Assembly: GCA_041397725.1 (NCBI GenBank)
Contig: JAWKVZ010000001.1
Span: 558,001 to 622,000 of the forward strand
DNA: 64,000 bases
Reading direction: 5' to 3'
DNA from: JAGRKR01 sp041397725
GTDB taxonomy: Bacteria > Pseudomonadota > Alphaproteobacteria > Rhizobiales > Hyphomicrobiaceae
A program made the translations under genes and the position numbers. Below are positions 38,370 through 47,387 of the stretch, piece after piece. Under the pieces are notes generated by a model. That model was not told the origin of the DNA and did not search any database. It was given only the letters and a program-made list of their open reading frames with translations. Numbering within the stretch: the first letter of the stretch is position 1; every line of letters starts with the position of its first letter.

Positions 38370-39328
38370 CCCGCACGGCCTCCGAGCTCGATGACGACGA
38401 TCTCCGGCGGCACGCTGAACCGCACCGGCAGGCCGCTGACGCCGAGCCCGCTCGAGACGACCAGATGACGCCCGTCCTCGACGAAGACGCCATGAAGATA
38501 GCGGCGACCATAGCGCGAGGGAACGATCGGTGCATAGCCGAGGAAGCGGACCTGCCCGCCGTGCGTGTGGCCGGACACGGTGAGGGCGACGCGGCGCGGC
38601 ACGCTCGGAAAGATGTCCGGCTCGTGGGCCATGAGGATGACGGGCGCCGCGTCGTCGATGCCCGCCAACGTCGCCGGCAGGTCGTCGACACCGTCGTAGG
38701 GCACACTGCCCCGACCGCGCCAGCGCCGGTCCTTGGGCCAGAACGCCCACTGATCCCCGAGGCCGGCGAGCCAGAACGCCTGGCCGTTCTTGACGAGGCG
38801 CACGGCAGAATTCTCATAGACCGGTATGCCCGCAGCCTGGAGCGCCAGCCCCGCCCGTGTCGGCCCCTTGCGGCGGTCCTGGACCTCGACCTCCTCCCAC
38901 CAATCGTGATTGCCGAGCACAGCATGCCGGCCGAGGGGCGCGTGCAGCCGGGCCAACTCGGCGGCCCAGGCCGCATGCGGCACGAGGCGCGAGAAGCGCC
39001 CCATCCGGTAGCCCGCCACGAAGTCTCCCAGCAGCAGCACGAGATCGGGCGAGAGCGCGTTCGTCTGCGCCACGATGCGGGCGACGTGGGCCGGCGTCAT
39101 CCATGGATCGCAGGCATGCAGGTCAGCGAGCACGGCCACCCGCAGCTCGAGGCCCGCAGGCCAGCCGACCGGCGACAGGCGATGGCGCGTCACCGTCAGC
39201 CGGAACGGCTCCGCCAGGGCATAGCCGCCGAGCATGCCGCCCAGCAGCATGGTCCCGCCGGCGGTCTGAAGCAGTCGACGGCGCGTGATACCTCGCACGT
39301 TGCCTCCGCCCTCCCTCGGCAGCGCCAC
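38366..39328 (-). CDS. Metallophosphoesterase (YaeI-like), Tat signal
   Basis: 320 residues. ITRRRLLQTAGGTMLLGG is a twin-arginine signal, so the enzyme is exported folded or anchored outside the membrane. Metal motifs in order: DLHAC, LLGDFVAG, GNHDWW, AHEPDIF, SGHTHGGQ. Close to YaeI-type phosphodiesterases acting on UDP-diacylglucosamine or nucleotides; the substrate is not known. GTG 39328 is used, 2 nt behind ruvB; GTG 39298 with GGAGG upstream is a real alternative and still keeps the Tat motif. Confidence 0.85.
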   Translation of the reverse strand: MALPREGGGNVRGITRRRLLQTAGGTMLLGGMLGGYALAEPFRLTVTRHRLSPVGWPAGLELRVAVLADLHACDPWMTPAHVARIVAQTNALSPDLVLLLGDFVAGYRMGRFSRLVPHAAWAAELARLHAPLGRHAVLGNHDWWEEVEVQDRRKGPTRAGLALQAAGIPVYENSAVRLVKNGQAFWLAGLGDQWAFWPKDRRWRGRGSVPYDGVDDLPATLAGIDDAAPVILMAHEPDIFPSVPRRVALTVSGHTHGGQVRFLGYAPIVPSRYGRRYLHGVFVEDGRHLVVSSGLGVSGLPVRFSVPPEIVVIELGGRAG

Positions 39329-39330
39329 GC

Positions 39331-40401
39331 TCAGCGCGCTCCGCTGGCGCCATTGCCGGTATCGTCCTCGCTCTCGCCCTCGAACAGGGGCAGCGCGCCG
39401 GTGCCGCTGCGGGCGGGGCCGGTGAGGCCGAGATGACGGTAGGTCTTGAGCGTGACGACGCGACCACGCGGCGTGCGGCCGACGAACCCCTGCTGCAGCA
39501 GATAAGGCTCGACGATCTCCTCGAGTGCGTCCCGCGGCTCCGAGAGCGCCGCCGAGATCGTCTCGATGCCGACCGGCCCGCCGTCGTAGTTGCGGGCGAT
39601 GCAGTTGAGGTAGCGATGATCGAGCGAATCGAGGCCTTCCGAATCGACCTCGAGCTGGCCGAGCGCCCGGTCGGCCACCTCGGCGTTGATGACGGCAGCG
39701 CCCTCCACGGCGGCAAAGTCCCGCACACGGCGCAGCAGACGGCCGGCCACACGCGGCGTGCCACGGGAGCGGCGCGCGATCTCGTGCGCCCCGTCGTCGC
39801 TCAGCGCGAAGCCGAGCACTCGCCCGCCGCGGCGCACCACCTCCTCGAGCTCGGCGACAGTATAGAAATTGAGCCGCACCGGGATGCCGAAGCGGTCCCG
39901 CAACGGCGTCGTGAGCAGCCCCGCCCGCGTCGTTGCCGCGACCAGCGTGAAGCGGGCGAGATCGATGCGCACCGAGCGTGCGGCCGGCCCCTCGCCGATG
40001 ATCAGATCGAGCTGGAAATCCTCCATGGCCGGGTAGAGGATCTCTTCCACGGCCGGATTGAGCCTGTGGATCTCGTCGATGAAGAGGACGTCCCGCTCCT
40101 CGAGATTGGTCAGCAGGGCCGCGAGATCGCCGGCCTTCGAGATGACGGGGCCGGAGGTCGCGCGGAAATTCACCCCGAGCTCGCGCGACATGATCTGAGC
40201 AAGCGTCGTCTTGCCGAGGCCCGGTGGGCCGGCGAACAATACGTGGTCGAGCGCCTCGCCACGGTCCTTGGCCGCCTGGATGAAGACGCGGAGATTGGCG
40301 CGCGCCTGCTCCTGGCCGATGAACTCGTCGAGCGTCTGAGGCCGGAGCGAGCCATCGCCGTCCTCTCCGCTCTTGCGCGACGAAATCAGCCGGTCCGTCA
40401 T
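39331..40401 (-). CDS. ruvB: Holliday junction branch-migration ATPase RuvB
   Basis: 356 residues: Walker A GPPGLGKTTLA (about 58-68), Walker B FIDEIHRL, sensor ATTRAGLL, and the C-terminal winged helix (TPRGRVVTLKTYRHLG). Drives branch migration with RuvA. No ruvA or ruvC lies upstream; instead comes an unrelated membrane-protein gene. It leads the phosphoesterase-ybgC-carbonic anhydrase chain. Confidence 0.97.
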   Translation of the reverse strand: MTDRLISSRKSGEDGDGSLRPQTLDEFIGQEQARANLRVFIQAAKDRGEALDHVLFAGPPGLGKTTLAQIMSRELGVNFRATSGPVISKAGDLAALLTNLEERDVLFIDEIHRLNPAVEEILYPAMEDFQLDLIIGEGPAARSVRIDLARFTLVAATTRAGLLTTPLRDRFGIPVRLNFYTVAELEEVVRRGGRVLGFALSDDGAHEIARRSRGTPRVAGRLLRRVRDFAAVEGAAVINAEVADRALGQLEVDSEGLDSLDHRYLNCIARNYDGGPVGIETISAALSEPRDALEEIVEPYLLQQGFVGRTPRGRVVTLKTYRHLGLTGPARSGTGALPLFEGESEDDTGNGASGAR

Positions 40402-40450
40402 CGCTTGCCCCGATGCCTTGCCGTTTCAGCTTTGTTCCCGCCAGCCTCTA

Positions 40451-40963
40451 TCATGATTTGGGGGGCCGGGGCGAGCCCGCGGTGACGGGCACGATGCCGA
40501 GCAGGCCGAGCACGAACCGGCACATCAGGGCCGACAGGCAGGCGAAGGCACCGAGAAAGGCCGAGAGCGCCAGCGCACCGGCGAGATCGCGGTTGTCCGC
40601 GGTCACGAACACGACCGCCGCCGCCGCCGAGACCACAAGAGCTGTCGCCAACGCCTCGCCGAAGCTGAAGCCGCCGTGGCGATAGGTTCGCGGGGCGAGC
40701 CAGAGCGCACAGGCGATCGCCTGCAGCCCGCCGAACACATAGGAATAGACGCTCATCGCCAGGCTGCCGCCGAGCAGCCCGCCGATGACCCCGCTCAGCG
40801 ACATGCCGGTCGCGCCTCCCGTGCCGCCGAGGAAATCGACGAGCCACCCGAGCAGCGCCACCGGCAGGATGCCGAGCGGCGGGCCGAGCACGACGATCAC
40901 CAGCGCAACGACCAGCGCCCGCATGGCGTATCGTCGGGATCGCTCGTCAGCCCTCCCGGACAT
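40451..40963 (-). CDS. Four-helix membrane protein, unknown function
   Basis: 170 residues with four hydrophobic segments (about 17-38, 48-70, 75-93, 100-125 and a last one near 130-155 less certain), Arg-rich N-terminus and a Pro/Lys tail. No motif recognised. ATG 40963 (MSGRADERS) has GGAGGAT upstream. It lies between the HpaI-type aldolase and ruvB on the same strand, 49 bp ahead of ruvB. Confidence 0.6.
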   Translation of the reverse strand: MSGRADERSRRYAMRALVVALVIVVLGPPLGILPVALLGWLVDFLGGTGGATGMSLSGVIGGLLGGSLAMSVYSYVFGGLQAIACALWLAPRTYRHGGFSFGEALATALVVSAAAAVVFVTADNRDLAGALALSAFLGAFACLSALMCRFVLGLLGIVPVTAGSPRPPKS

Positions 40964-40979
40964 CCTCCATCCTCTGACC

Positions 40980-41768
40980 TCAGTACGTCTTCGCCGCCGG
41001 CGCCGGCATCTCGCCACGGACCTCGCGCACCGCCGCCGTCGCCGCGTTCGCCATGAGCCGCACGTCGTTCATGATCGTGCAGAGCTGATAGCCTTCCTTG
41101 TAGCGCCTGAGCGCCGTCTTGGGGCCGTCCGTGTGCACGCCGGCGATCCGTCCCTTGGCGCGGGTCACGTCACAGATCCGTTGCATCGCCTTCAGCACGT
41201 CCGCGTCGCTCGGATCGAGGGTCGGCGGCGCCCCGAAGCTCAGCGACAGGTCGGAGGGGCCGACGTAGATGCCGTCGATACCCTCGACGGACAGGATCGC
41301 CTCGAGGTTGTCGAGCCCCTTGCGCGTCTCGACCATGGCGAACACGAGGATCTCGTCGTTGGCGTGCTTGGCATAGTCGCCGCCGCCGTAGAGCACGGCG
41401 CGGCTCGGTCCGAAGCTGCGGCTGCCCTTTGGCGGATAGCGGCAGGCCGCCACCAGCGCCTCGGCCTCTTCCTTGGTGTTGATCATCGGGCAGATGATGC
41501 CGTAGGAGCCGGCGTCGAGCACCTTCATGAGGATGCCCGGCTCGTTCCAGGGCACCCGCACCATCGGCGTCGCCGACGTGGTCGAGATGGCCTGCAGCAT
41601 GGCGATGGAGGCCTGATAGTCGACGATGCCATGTTGCATGTCGATCGTGATGGCATCGAAGCCGCACTGCGCCATGGTCTCGGCCGAAAACGAATTGGCG
41701 ATCGCGAGCCAGCCGTTCACGACGGGCTTGCCCTCGGCGATGAGGCGGCGCACTCCATTGGGTCTCAT
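40980..41768 (-). CDS. HpcH/HpaI-family aldolase
   Basis: Class II metal-dependent aldolase cleaving 2-oxo-4-hydroxy acids. 262 residues on a TIM barrel: LAIANSFSAETMAQCGFDAITIDMQHG (in parts) has the catalytic Asp/His of the family, MVRVPWNEPG the conserved Arg, GSYGIICPMINTKEEAEALV the loop of metal and pyruvate contacts, and VETRKGLDNLEAIL the Glu ligand. ATG 41768 has AGGAG upstream. It follows an RraA-like gene by 149 bp on the same strand, suggesting one catabolic unit. Confidence 0.9.
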   Translation of the reverse strand: MRPNGVRRLIAEGKPVVNGWLAIANSFSAETMAQCGFDAITIDMQHGIVDYQASIAMLQAISTTSATPMVRVPWNEPGILMKVLDAGSYGIICPMINTKEEAEALVAACRYPPKGSRSFGPSRAVLYGGGDYAKHANDEILVFAMVETRKGLDNLEAILSVEGIDGIYVGPSDLSLSFGAPPTLDPSDADVLKAMQRICDVTRAKGRIAGVHTDGPKTALRRYKEGYQLCTIMNDVRLMANAATAAVREVRGEMPAPAAKTY

Positions 41769-41917
41769 GGGTCTTGTCTCCTGGCGTGAAGCGATAGATC
41801 GGCCCGCCCCCACTCCACAGCACCTGTCGGGAGTGTACATCCGGCGCGGACCCGGTTGGATGGCGTAAGACCGCACGCGACGGCAGCGCCCCGCGCCCCG
41901 TCCCGTGCAATCGCCGC

Positions 41918-42619
41918 CTAGTGAATCTCGTCGGCCTTCTTGAGCGCGGCGCGGAGCTTGTCGAGCGAGAAGCCGGCCGATTTGCAGATGTCGAGGATCG
42001 GCGCCTCGCGCCGGCCGCACAGCTCCGCCGCCTCGGGCACCCTGGCCGCAACGCTCGCCGGGATGACCACGGCGCCGTGCTGGTCGGCATGGATGAGATC
42101 GCCGGACCTGACGATCATGCCGGCCACGCGGACCTGCGTGCCGAAATCGACGAGATGCACATGAGCGTGCGAGGGGCCGATCGAGCCGGCCAGCATCTGG
42201 AAGCCCGATGCCACCTGCGGAATATCCCGGATGGAGCCGTCGGTGACCACGCCGAGACAGCCGAGCGCCTTGTGCACGTTGGTTTGCACCTCGCCCCAGA
42301 ACGCGCCGTAGCCCGCTGCATCGCCGTCGAGGTCCTGGATGACCGAGATGCTCGGCGCCGGCCCGCCCTCGGCCACGTATTCGTAGTAGGCGACGCGCTT
42401 CGCCTTCATCTCGGCCGCCGGCAGCGGCGGCGCGCAGGAGGCGCGGATCGTGGCCGTGCGCGCGTAGCCCACGATCGGGGCGAGCGCCGGGAATGGGCAG
42501 ACCAGCGGCCTGACCGTGAAGCCCGTCAGGCGCCGCTCCGGCGCCACGACCTCGAGCGCATTGCAGATCGTCGGCGTGTCATAGCTCTGGAGCTGCTTGA
42601 GGAGCGCAGGCTCTAGCAT
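41918..42619 (-). CDS. RraA-like aldolase/decarboxylase-family protein
   Basis: 233 residues of the RraA/HMG-aldolase superfamily, whose members include regulators of RNase E and 4-hydroxy-4-methyl-2-oxoglutarate aldolases. GCLGVVTDGSIRDIPQV carries the substrate and metal-binding D-G-x-R-D motif needed for the enzyme, and GDLIHADQHGAVVIP the second family motif. With the aldolase motif intact and an HpaI aldolase behind it, enzyme activity is more likely than RNase regulation. ATG 42619 with GGAGG upstream. Confidence 0.85.
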   Translation of the reverse strand: MLEPALLKQLQSYDTPTICNALEVVAPERRLTGFTVRPLVCPFPALAPIVGYARTATIRASCAPPLPAAEMKAKRVAYYEYVAEGGPAPSISVIQDLDGDAAGYGAFWGEVQTNVHKALGCLGVVTDGSIRDIPQVASGFQMLAGSIGPSHAHVHLVDFGTQVRVAGMIVRSGDLIHADQHGAVVIPASVAARVPEAAELCGRREAPILDICKSAGFSLDKLRAALKKADEIH

Positions 42620-43002
42620 TCTACAGGTCCTCCCTCGGGCGACTGCTGTCCTATGCGGCGGCGTCCGGTCGGTGTGAGTGGACGGCGGTTCGTGGCGTCG
42701 CCATGTCCGCGCCAGCTCACCGCGCGACCTCAAGCGATCAGCGGGGTCGGCCCAGAAATCCCCCGACGCCGCCAGCCGCCGAGGCAGTAAAGCTCAAGGC
42801 ACCCCAGCCCCGCCAAACTGTCAAGCATCTCGTGTGCGTTTCCTCGCTTTGAAAGAAAAGTGATGAACTCGGGCTCGAAGACCGAATATACTCGGTCCGG
42901 CTATCGCTCTAACATGAGAAGGCCCGGCGCGCGGCGACTTACCGGTTATCGGCTCGATCAGCGCCGCCAGTGCTCATCACAAACGACCCGAGGTGATCGT
43001 CC
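42620..43002. promoter_or_regulatory. Divergent region with an 18-bp palindrome
   Basis: 383 bp between the RraA-like gene and the RND adaptor. GACCGA-ATATAC-TCGGTC (42880-42897) is a perfect inverted repeat in an AT-rich stretch 106 bp before the adaptor start, so it is a good candidate operator for a TetR- or MarR-type repressor, none of which is nearby. No gene seen. Confidence 0.45.
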
Positions 43003-44229
43003 ATGGCGCAACGCGGCATCGTCGGTCTTGGTGTGCTCGCGGTTCTGGCCGCCGGCGTGTACTTTGCGCGCGACACCGGACCAGTGCGAGGTACGCTCGA
43101 CAAGCTCGGCGCGATCGTCTCCGACAAGCCCGCCCCCAAGAAGCGACGCGCCGTGCCACCCGCGCCCGTGCTGACCACCACGGCGGGCACGCGCACCATT
43201 CCCGTGCGCCTCGAGGCCATCGGCACGGTACAGTCGCCCTCGACCGTCTCGATCAAGGCCCGCGTCGACGGACAGCTCGTCGAGGCCCTCGTCAAGGAAG
43301 GCCAGATCGTCAAGAAGGGTGACCTGCTCTTCAGGATCGACCCGCGCCCTTTTCGCGCTCAGTTGAGCCAGGCCGAGGCCGCGCTCGCGCGTGACCAGGC
43401 CACGCTGGCCAAGGCGCGGGCCGATCTCGATCGCTACAAGACACTGTCGAGCAAGGGCTACTCCTCGCAGCAGAAGTACGAGGAATCGGTCGCGCTGACA
43501 CGCTCGCTCGCGGCGACGATCCGTGCCGGGCAGGCCGCCGTCGAGTTTGCGCGCCTGCAGCTCGAGTACACGACGCTGCGCTCGCCGATCAACGGCCGCA
43601 CCGGCAGCATCCTCGTGACACCCGGCAACATGATCAAGGCCAACGACACCCAGGCGCTGCTGATCATCACCGAGACCCAGCCGATCCACGTCGCCTTCTC
43701 GATCCCCGAGCACAAGCTCGCCGAGGTCAAGCGCCGGGCCGCTGCCGGTCGGCTCAAGGTGTCCGTGGCAATCCCCGAGGACACCGGTCCCCCGATCATC
43801 GGCGAGTTGTTCTTCATCAACAACATGGTCGACGTCAGCACCGGCACCATCCAGCTCAAGGCTCTCTTCGCCAATGCCGACGATCGGCTGACGCCCGGCC
43901 AGTTCGTGCGTGCGACCATGCAGCTCTCCGACATCAAGGACGCCGTGGTCGTCCCCTCGGCGACGGTCCAGAGCGGGCGCAACGGCCTCTATGTCTATGT
44001 CGTGAAACCGGATCTCACGGTCGAGGTCCGGCCGGTCGAGACCGGCCCGAGCCTCGACGACGTCACCGCCATCCTGTCCGGGCTGAAGGTCGGTGAGCGC
44101 GTCGTCACGGATGGGCAGTTGCGGCTCTTCCCAGGCGCCAAGGTCGCCCCCAAGGACCGCAAGGGTCCGGGCGGACCGGCAGATGCCAAGAAGGGCGACA
44201 GCAAGAAGAAGCGGGCAGACCAGTCATGA
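43003..44229 (+). CDS. RND efflux periplasmic adaptor (MdtA/AcrA-like)
   Basis: Membrane-fusion subunit of a tripartite efflux pump. 408 residues: N-terminal anchor (GIVGLGVLAVLAAGVYFARD), lipoyl-like halves (VSIKARVDGQLVEALVKEGQ and RSPINGRTGSILVTPGN), a short alpha-hairpin (QAEAALARDQATLAKARADL), beta-barrel with PGQFVRATM, and a Lys-rich tail. Its stop overlaps the pump ATG (44226). No outer-membrane channel gene is present. Confidence 0.93.
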   Translation: MAQRGIVGLGVLAVLAAGVYFARDTGPVRGTLDKLGAIVSDKPAPKKRRAVPPAPVLTTTAGTRTIPVRLEAIGTVQSPSTVSIKARVDGQLVEALVKEGQIVKKGDLLFRIDPRPFRAQLSQAEAALARDQATLAKARADLDRYKTLSSKGYSSQQKYEESVALTRSLAATIRAGQAAVEFARLQLEYTTLRSPINGRTGSILVTPGNMIKANDTQALLIITETQPIHVAFSIPEHKLAEVKRRAAAGRLKVSVAIPEDTGPPIIGELFFINNMVDVSTGTIQLKALFANADDRLTPGQFVRATMQLSDIKDAVVVPSATVQSGRNGLYVYVVKPDLTVEVRPVETGPSLDDVTAILSGLKVGERVVTDGQLRLFPGAKVAPKDRKGPGGPADAKKGDSKKKRADQS

Positions 44230-47200
44230 GCCTCCCCGAGCTTTGCATCCGACGCCCCGTGATGACGACGCTGCTGATGGCGGCGCTCGTCCTGTTCGGC
44301 ATCGTCGCCTACCGCTCGCTGCCGGTCGCCGAGCTGCCGAATGTGGACTTCCCGACCATCGAGGTGACGGCGCGCCTCGCCGGCGCCAATCCCGAGACCA
44401 TGGGCTCGGCCGTGGCCACCCCCCTCGAGAGCGCGTTCTCGCGCATCGCGGGCGTGAAGGCCATGACGGCGCTGTGCGCTGAAGGCTCGTGCCGCATCAC
44501 GCTCGAGTTCGAGCTCGACCGCAACATCGACGCCGCCGCGCTCGACGTGCAGTCGGCGATCTCGACCGCCATGCGGCAACTGCCGCAGGACATGACCGAC
44601 CCGCCGTCCTTCCGCAAGATCAACCCGGCGGACTTCGCCATCTTCTACATCGGCCTCAGCTCGGCGACGCTCAAGACGTCGGCCATCAACGACTATGCCG
44701 AGACCATGCTCGCGCAGCGGCTTTCGACGATCAGCGGCGTGGCGCAGGTGCAGATCTGGGGCCAGCAGAAATACGCGGTGCGCATCCAGATCAATCCGGA
44801 CGCGCTGGCGACGCGTGGTATCGGCATCGAGGAGGTCGAGCGCGCCATCCGCGCCGCCAACAGCTACCGGCCCACCGGCTCGCTGACAGGCAAGCGACAG
44901 GTTCTCGCCGTCAAGACCACCGGGCGCATGAGCGACGCGGCCGCTTTCAACAACCTCATCGTGGCCTACCGCAACGGCGCGCCCGTGCGGCTCCGCGAAG
45001 TCGGCAAGGCCATCGACAGCGTCGAGTTCGACAAGGTCGGCTCTTGGTTCGGCACGCGACAGGGCATCATGCTGGCGATCTACCGTCAGCCCGGCTCCAA
45101 CACCGTGCAGATCGTCGACGAGATCAACAAGGTGCTGCCGGCCTTCCGCCAGCAGCTGCCGGCCTCCATCAACCTCGATGTCATGTACGATCGCGCGCGC
45201 ACGATCCGCGAATCCATCGCCGAGGTGGAGTTCACGCTGCTGCTCTCCGCCGCGCTCGTCGTGATGGTGATCTTCCTCTTCCTGCGCTCGTTCTCGGCAA
45301 CCCTCATCGCGAGCCTCGCGCTGCCGATCTCGGTGATCGGCACCTTCTCGGTCATGTATCTGCTGGGCTTCAGCCTGAACAACCTGTCGCTGATGGCCCT
45401 CACACTGTCGGTGGGCTTCGTCGTCGACGACGCCATCGTCATGCTCGAGAACATCGTGCGCCACAAGGAGAAGGGGCTGTCCACCTGGGATGCGGCGCTG
45501 GTCGGCTCCAGGGAGATCGGCTTCACCATTCTCTCGATGACGGCATCACTCGTCGCCGTGTTCATCCCGATCATCTTCATGAGCGGCATGATCGGACGCC
45601 TGCTCAACGAGTTCGCGATCACGATCTCCGTGGCGATCGTCGTCTCGGGCATCGTCTCGCTGACGCTGACGCCGATGCTCTGCTCGCGCTACATCCAGGC
45701 CCACGACAAGGGCCAGCACGGCCTGCTCTACCGCTGGAGCGAGAAGGTCTTCGACGGTATGCTGGCGTTCTACGACGTCACACTCAGGTGGTGCCTGCGG
45801 CACAAGCTGGTCGTCTTCCTGACCTTCCTGCTGACGCTCTTCGCAACGTGGCATCTCTACAAGATCTCGCAGAAAGACTTCCTGCCGGCCGAGGATACCG
45901 GTCGGCTCATCGCCTTCACGCAAGGGCCGGACGACGCCTCCTACGACACAATGGTGCGCTATCAGGCACAGGTCGCGCGCCTCGCCGCCGCCAATCCCAA
46001 CGTCGAGGCGATCATGTCGCGCGTCGGCGCCGCCGGCAGCCGCATCACCGGCAACTCCGGCCTGATCTTCTTCCGCATGAAGCCGCCGACGAAACGCCCG
46101 GAGCCCGACATCGGCAAGATCGTGCGTGACCTCAGGCGCACGCTCAACACCGTGCCCGGAATCAAGGTCTTCGTGCAGAACCCGCCCGCGATCCGCGTCG
46201 GCGGCCGCCTCGCCAATGCCGAGTATCAGTACACCCTGCAGGATCTCGATCTCGACCTGCTCTACAAATGGGCGCTGATCCTCGCCGACGAGATCGGAAA
46301 GCTGCCGGGCTTCCAGGATGTCACCACCGACCTCGCCATCACCAGCCCGACGCTCAACATCAAGATCGATCGCGACAAGGCGGGCCAGCTCGGCATCACC
46401 GCCGACCAGATCGAGAACGTGCTCGGCTCCGCCTTCGGCTCCAGGCGCGTCTCGACGATCTACACCTCGGCCGCCCAGTATGCAGTCATCCTCGAGGTCG
46501 AGCCGGCCTACCAGCGCTCGGCGAGCGCACTCGCCAAGCTGTTCATCCAGTCGAAGGATGGCAAGCTCGTCCCGCTCGATACGCTCGTGACCATCGACCG
46601 CACCATCTCGCCGCTGACCATCAGCCACCAGGGTCAGCTGCCAGCCGTGACGATCTCCTTCAATCTGGCGCTCGGCACCTCGCTCGGCACGGCGATCGAC
46701 CGCATCCACGCGCTCGAGCGCAGCCTGCAGATGCCGGCCACCATCGCCACGAAGTTCGGCGGCACCGCCCAGGTGTTCCAGGAATCGCTCGCGAACATGG
46801 GCATGCTGCTCCTGCTCGCCATTCTCGTGGTCTACATCGTGCTCGGCGTGCTCTACGAGAGCTTCATCCACCCGCTGACCATCCTGTCCGGCTTGCCGGC
46901 CGCGGGCGTCGGAGCCTTGCTGGCGCTGCTCTACTTCGGCATGCCACTCAGCCTCTACGCCTTCGTCGGCATCATCATGCTGGTCGGCATCGTCAAGAAG
47001 AACGCCATCATGATGATCGACTTCGCTCTCGTGGCGGAGCGCGAGCAGAACATGAGCCCGGAGGAGGCGATCTATCAGGCCTGCCTCGTGCGCTTCCGGC
47101 CCATCATGATGACGACGATGGCGGCGCTCGTCGGCAGCATCCCCATCGCCATCGGCCACGGCCAGGGCGGCGAGGCCCGCGCGCCGCTCGGCATCTGCGT

Positions 47201-47345
47201 CGTGGGCGGCCTGCTGCTGTCGCAGATCATCACGCTTTATCTGACGCCGGTGATCTACATCTACCTCGATCGGTTGCAGAAGCTTCGCCTCGGGCGCAAG
47301 GCGAAGGACGCGCCCGCGCCGACGACCGTCCAACCGGCGGAATAG
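44226..47345 (+). CDS. RND efflux pump, inner-membrane transporter (HAE1 family)
   Basis: 1039 residues, twelve helices in two halves with large periplasmic loops. The proton-relay helix 4 contains VGFVVDDAIVMLENI (double Asp) and its partner SMTASLVAVFIPIIFM; the second half has VGIVKKNAIMMIDFAL. The N-terminus (SLPELCIRRPVMTTLLMAAL) and NVDFPTIEVTARLAGANPETM are typical of the multidrug (MdtB/C-like) type. ATGA overlap with the adaptor gives coupled expression. Confidence 0.96.
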   Translation: MSLPELCIRRPVMTTLLMAALVLFGIVAYRSLPVAELPNVDFPTIEVTARLAGANPETMGSAVATPLESAFSRIAGVKAMTALCAEGSCRITLEFELDRNIDAAALDVQSAISTAMRQLPQDMTDPPSFRKINPADFAIFYIGLSSATLKTSAINDYAETMLAQRLSTISGVAQVQIWGQQKYAVRIQINPDALATRGIGIEEVERAIRAANSYRPTGSLTGKRQVLAVKTTGRMSDAAAFNNLIVAYRNGAPVRLREVGKAIDSVEFDKVGSWFGTRQGIMLAIYRQPGSNTVQIVDEINKVLPAFRQQLPASINLDVMYDRARTIRESIAEVEFTLLLSAALVVMVIFLFLRSFSATLIASLALPISVIGTFSVMYLLGFSLNNLSLMALTLSVGFVVDDAIVMLENIVRHKEKGLSTWDAALVGSREIGFTILSMTASLVAVFIPIIFMSGMIGRLLNEFAITISVAIVVSGIVSLTLTPMLCSRYIQAHDKGQHGLLYRWSEKVFDGMLAFYDVTLRWCLRHKLVVFLTFLLTLFATWHLYKISQKDFLPAEDTGRLIAFTQGPDDASYDTMVRYQAQVARLAAANPNVEAIMSRVGAAGSRITGNSGLIFFRMKPPTKRPEPDIGKIVRDLRRTLNTVPGIKVFVQNPPAIRVGGRLANAEYQYTLQDLDLDLLYKWALILADEIGKLPGFQDVTTDLAITSPTLNIKIDRDKAGQLGITADQIENVLGSAFGSRRVSTIYTSAAQYAVILEVEPAYQRSASALAKLFIQSKDGKLVPLDTLVTIDRTISPLTISHQGQLPAVTISFNLALGTSLGTAIDRIHALERSLQMPATIATKFGGTAQVFQESLANMGMLLLLAILVVYIVLGVLYESFIHPLTILSGLPAAGVGALLALLYFGMPLSLYAFVGIIMLVGIVKKNAIMMIDFALVAEREQNMSPEEAIYQACLVRFRPIMMTTMAALVGSIPIAIGHGQGGEARAPLGICVVGGLLLSQIITLYLTPVIYIYLDRLQKLRLGRKAKDAPAPTTVQPAE

Positions 47346-47387
47346 CAGGCCGCGTCTGCAAGGGCCGGGCGGGCTGCGCCGCCCCGC

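Noticed and set aside
41918..42619. The RraA-like gene as RNase E regulator RraA
   Set aside because: The full aldolase motif and the neighbouring HpaI aldolase argue for an enzyme; true RraA-type regulation is described mainly in gammaproteobacteria.
45546..47333. A 595-codon minus-strand frame opposite the RND pump
   Set aside because: Very rich in Asp, His, Gln and Arg, as expected for the reverse of membrane-protein codons; the plus-strand pump is complete.
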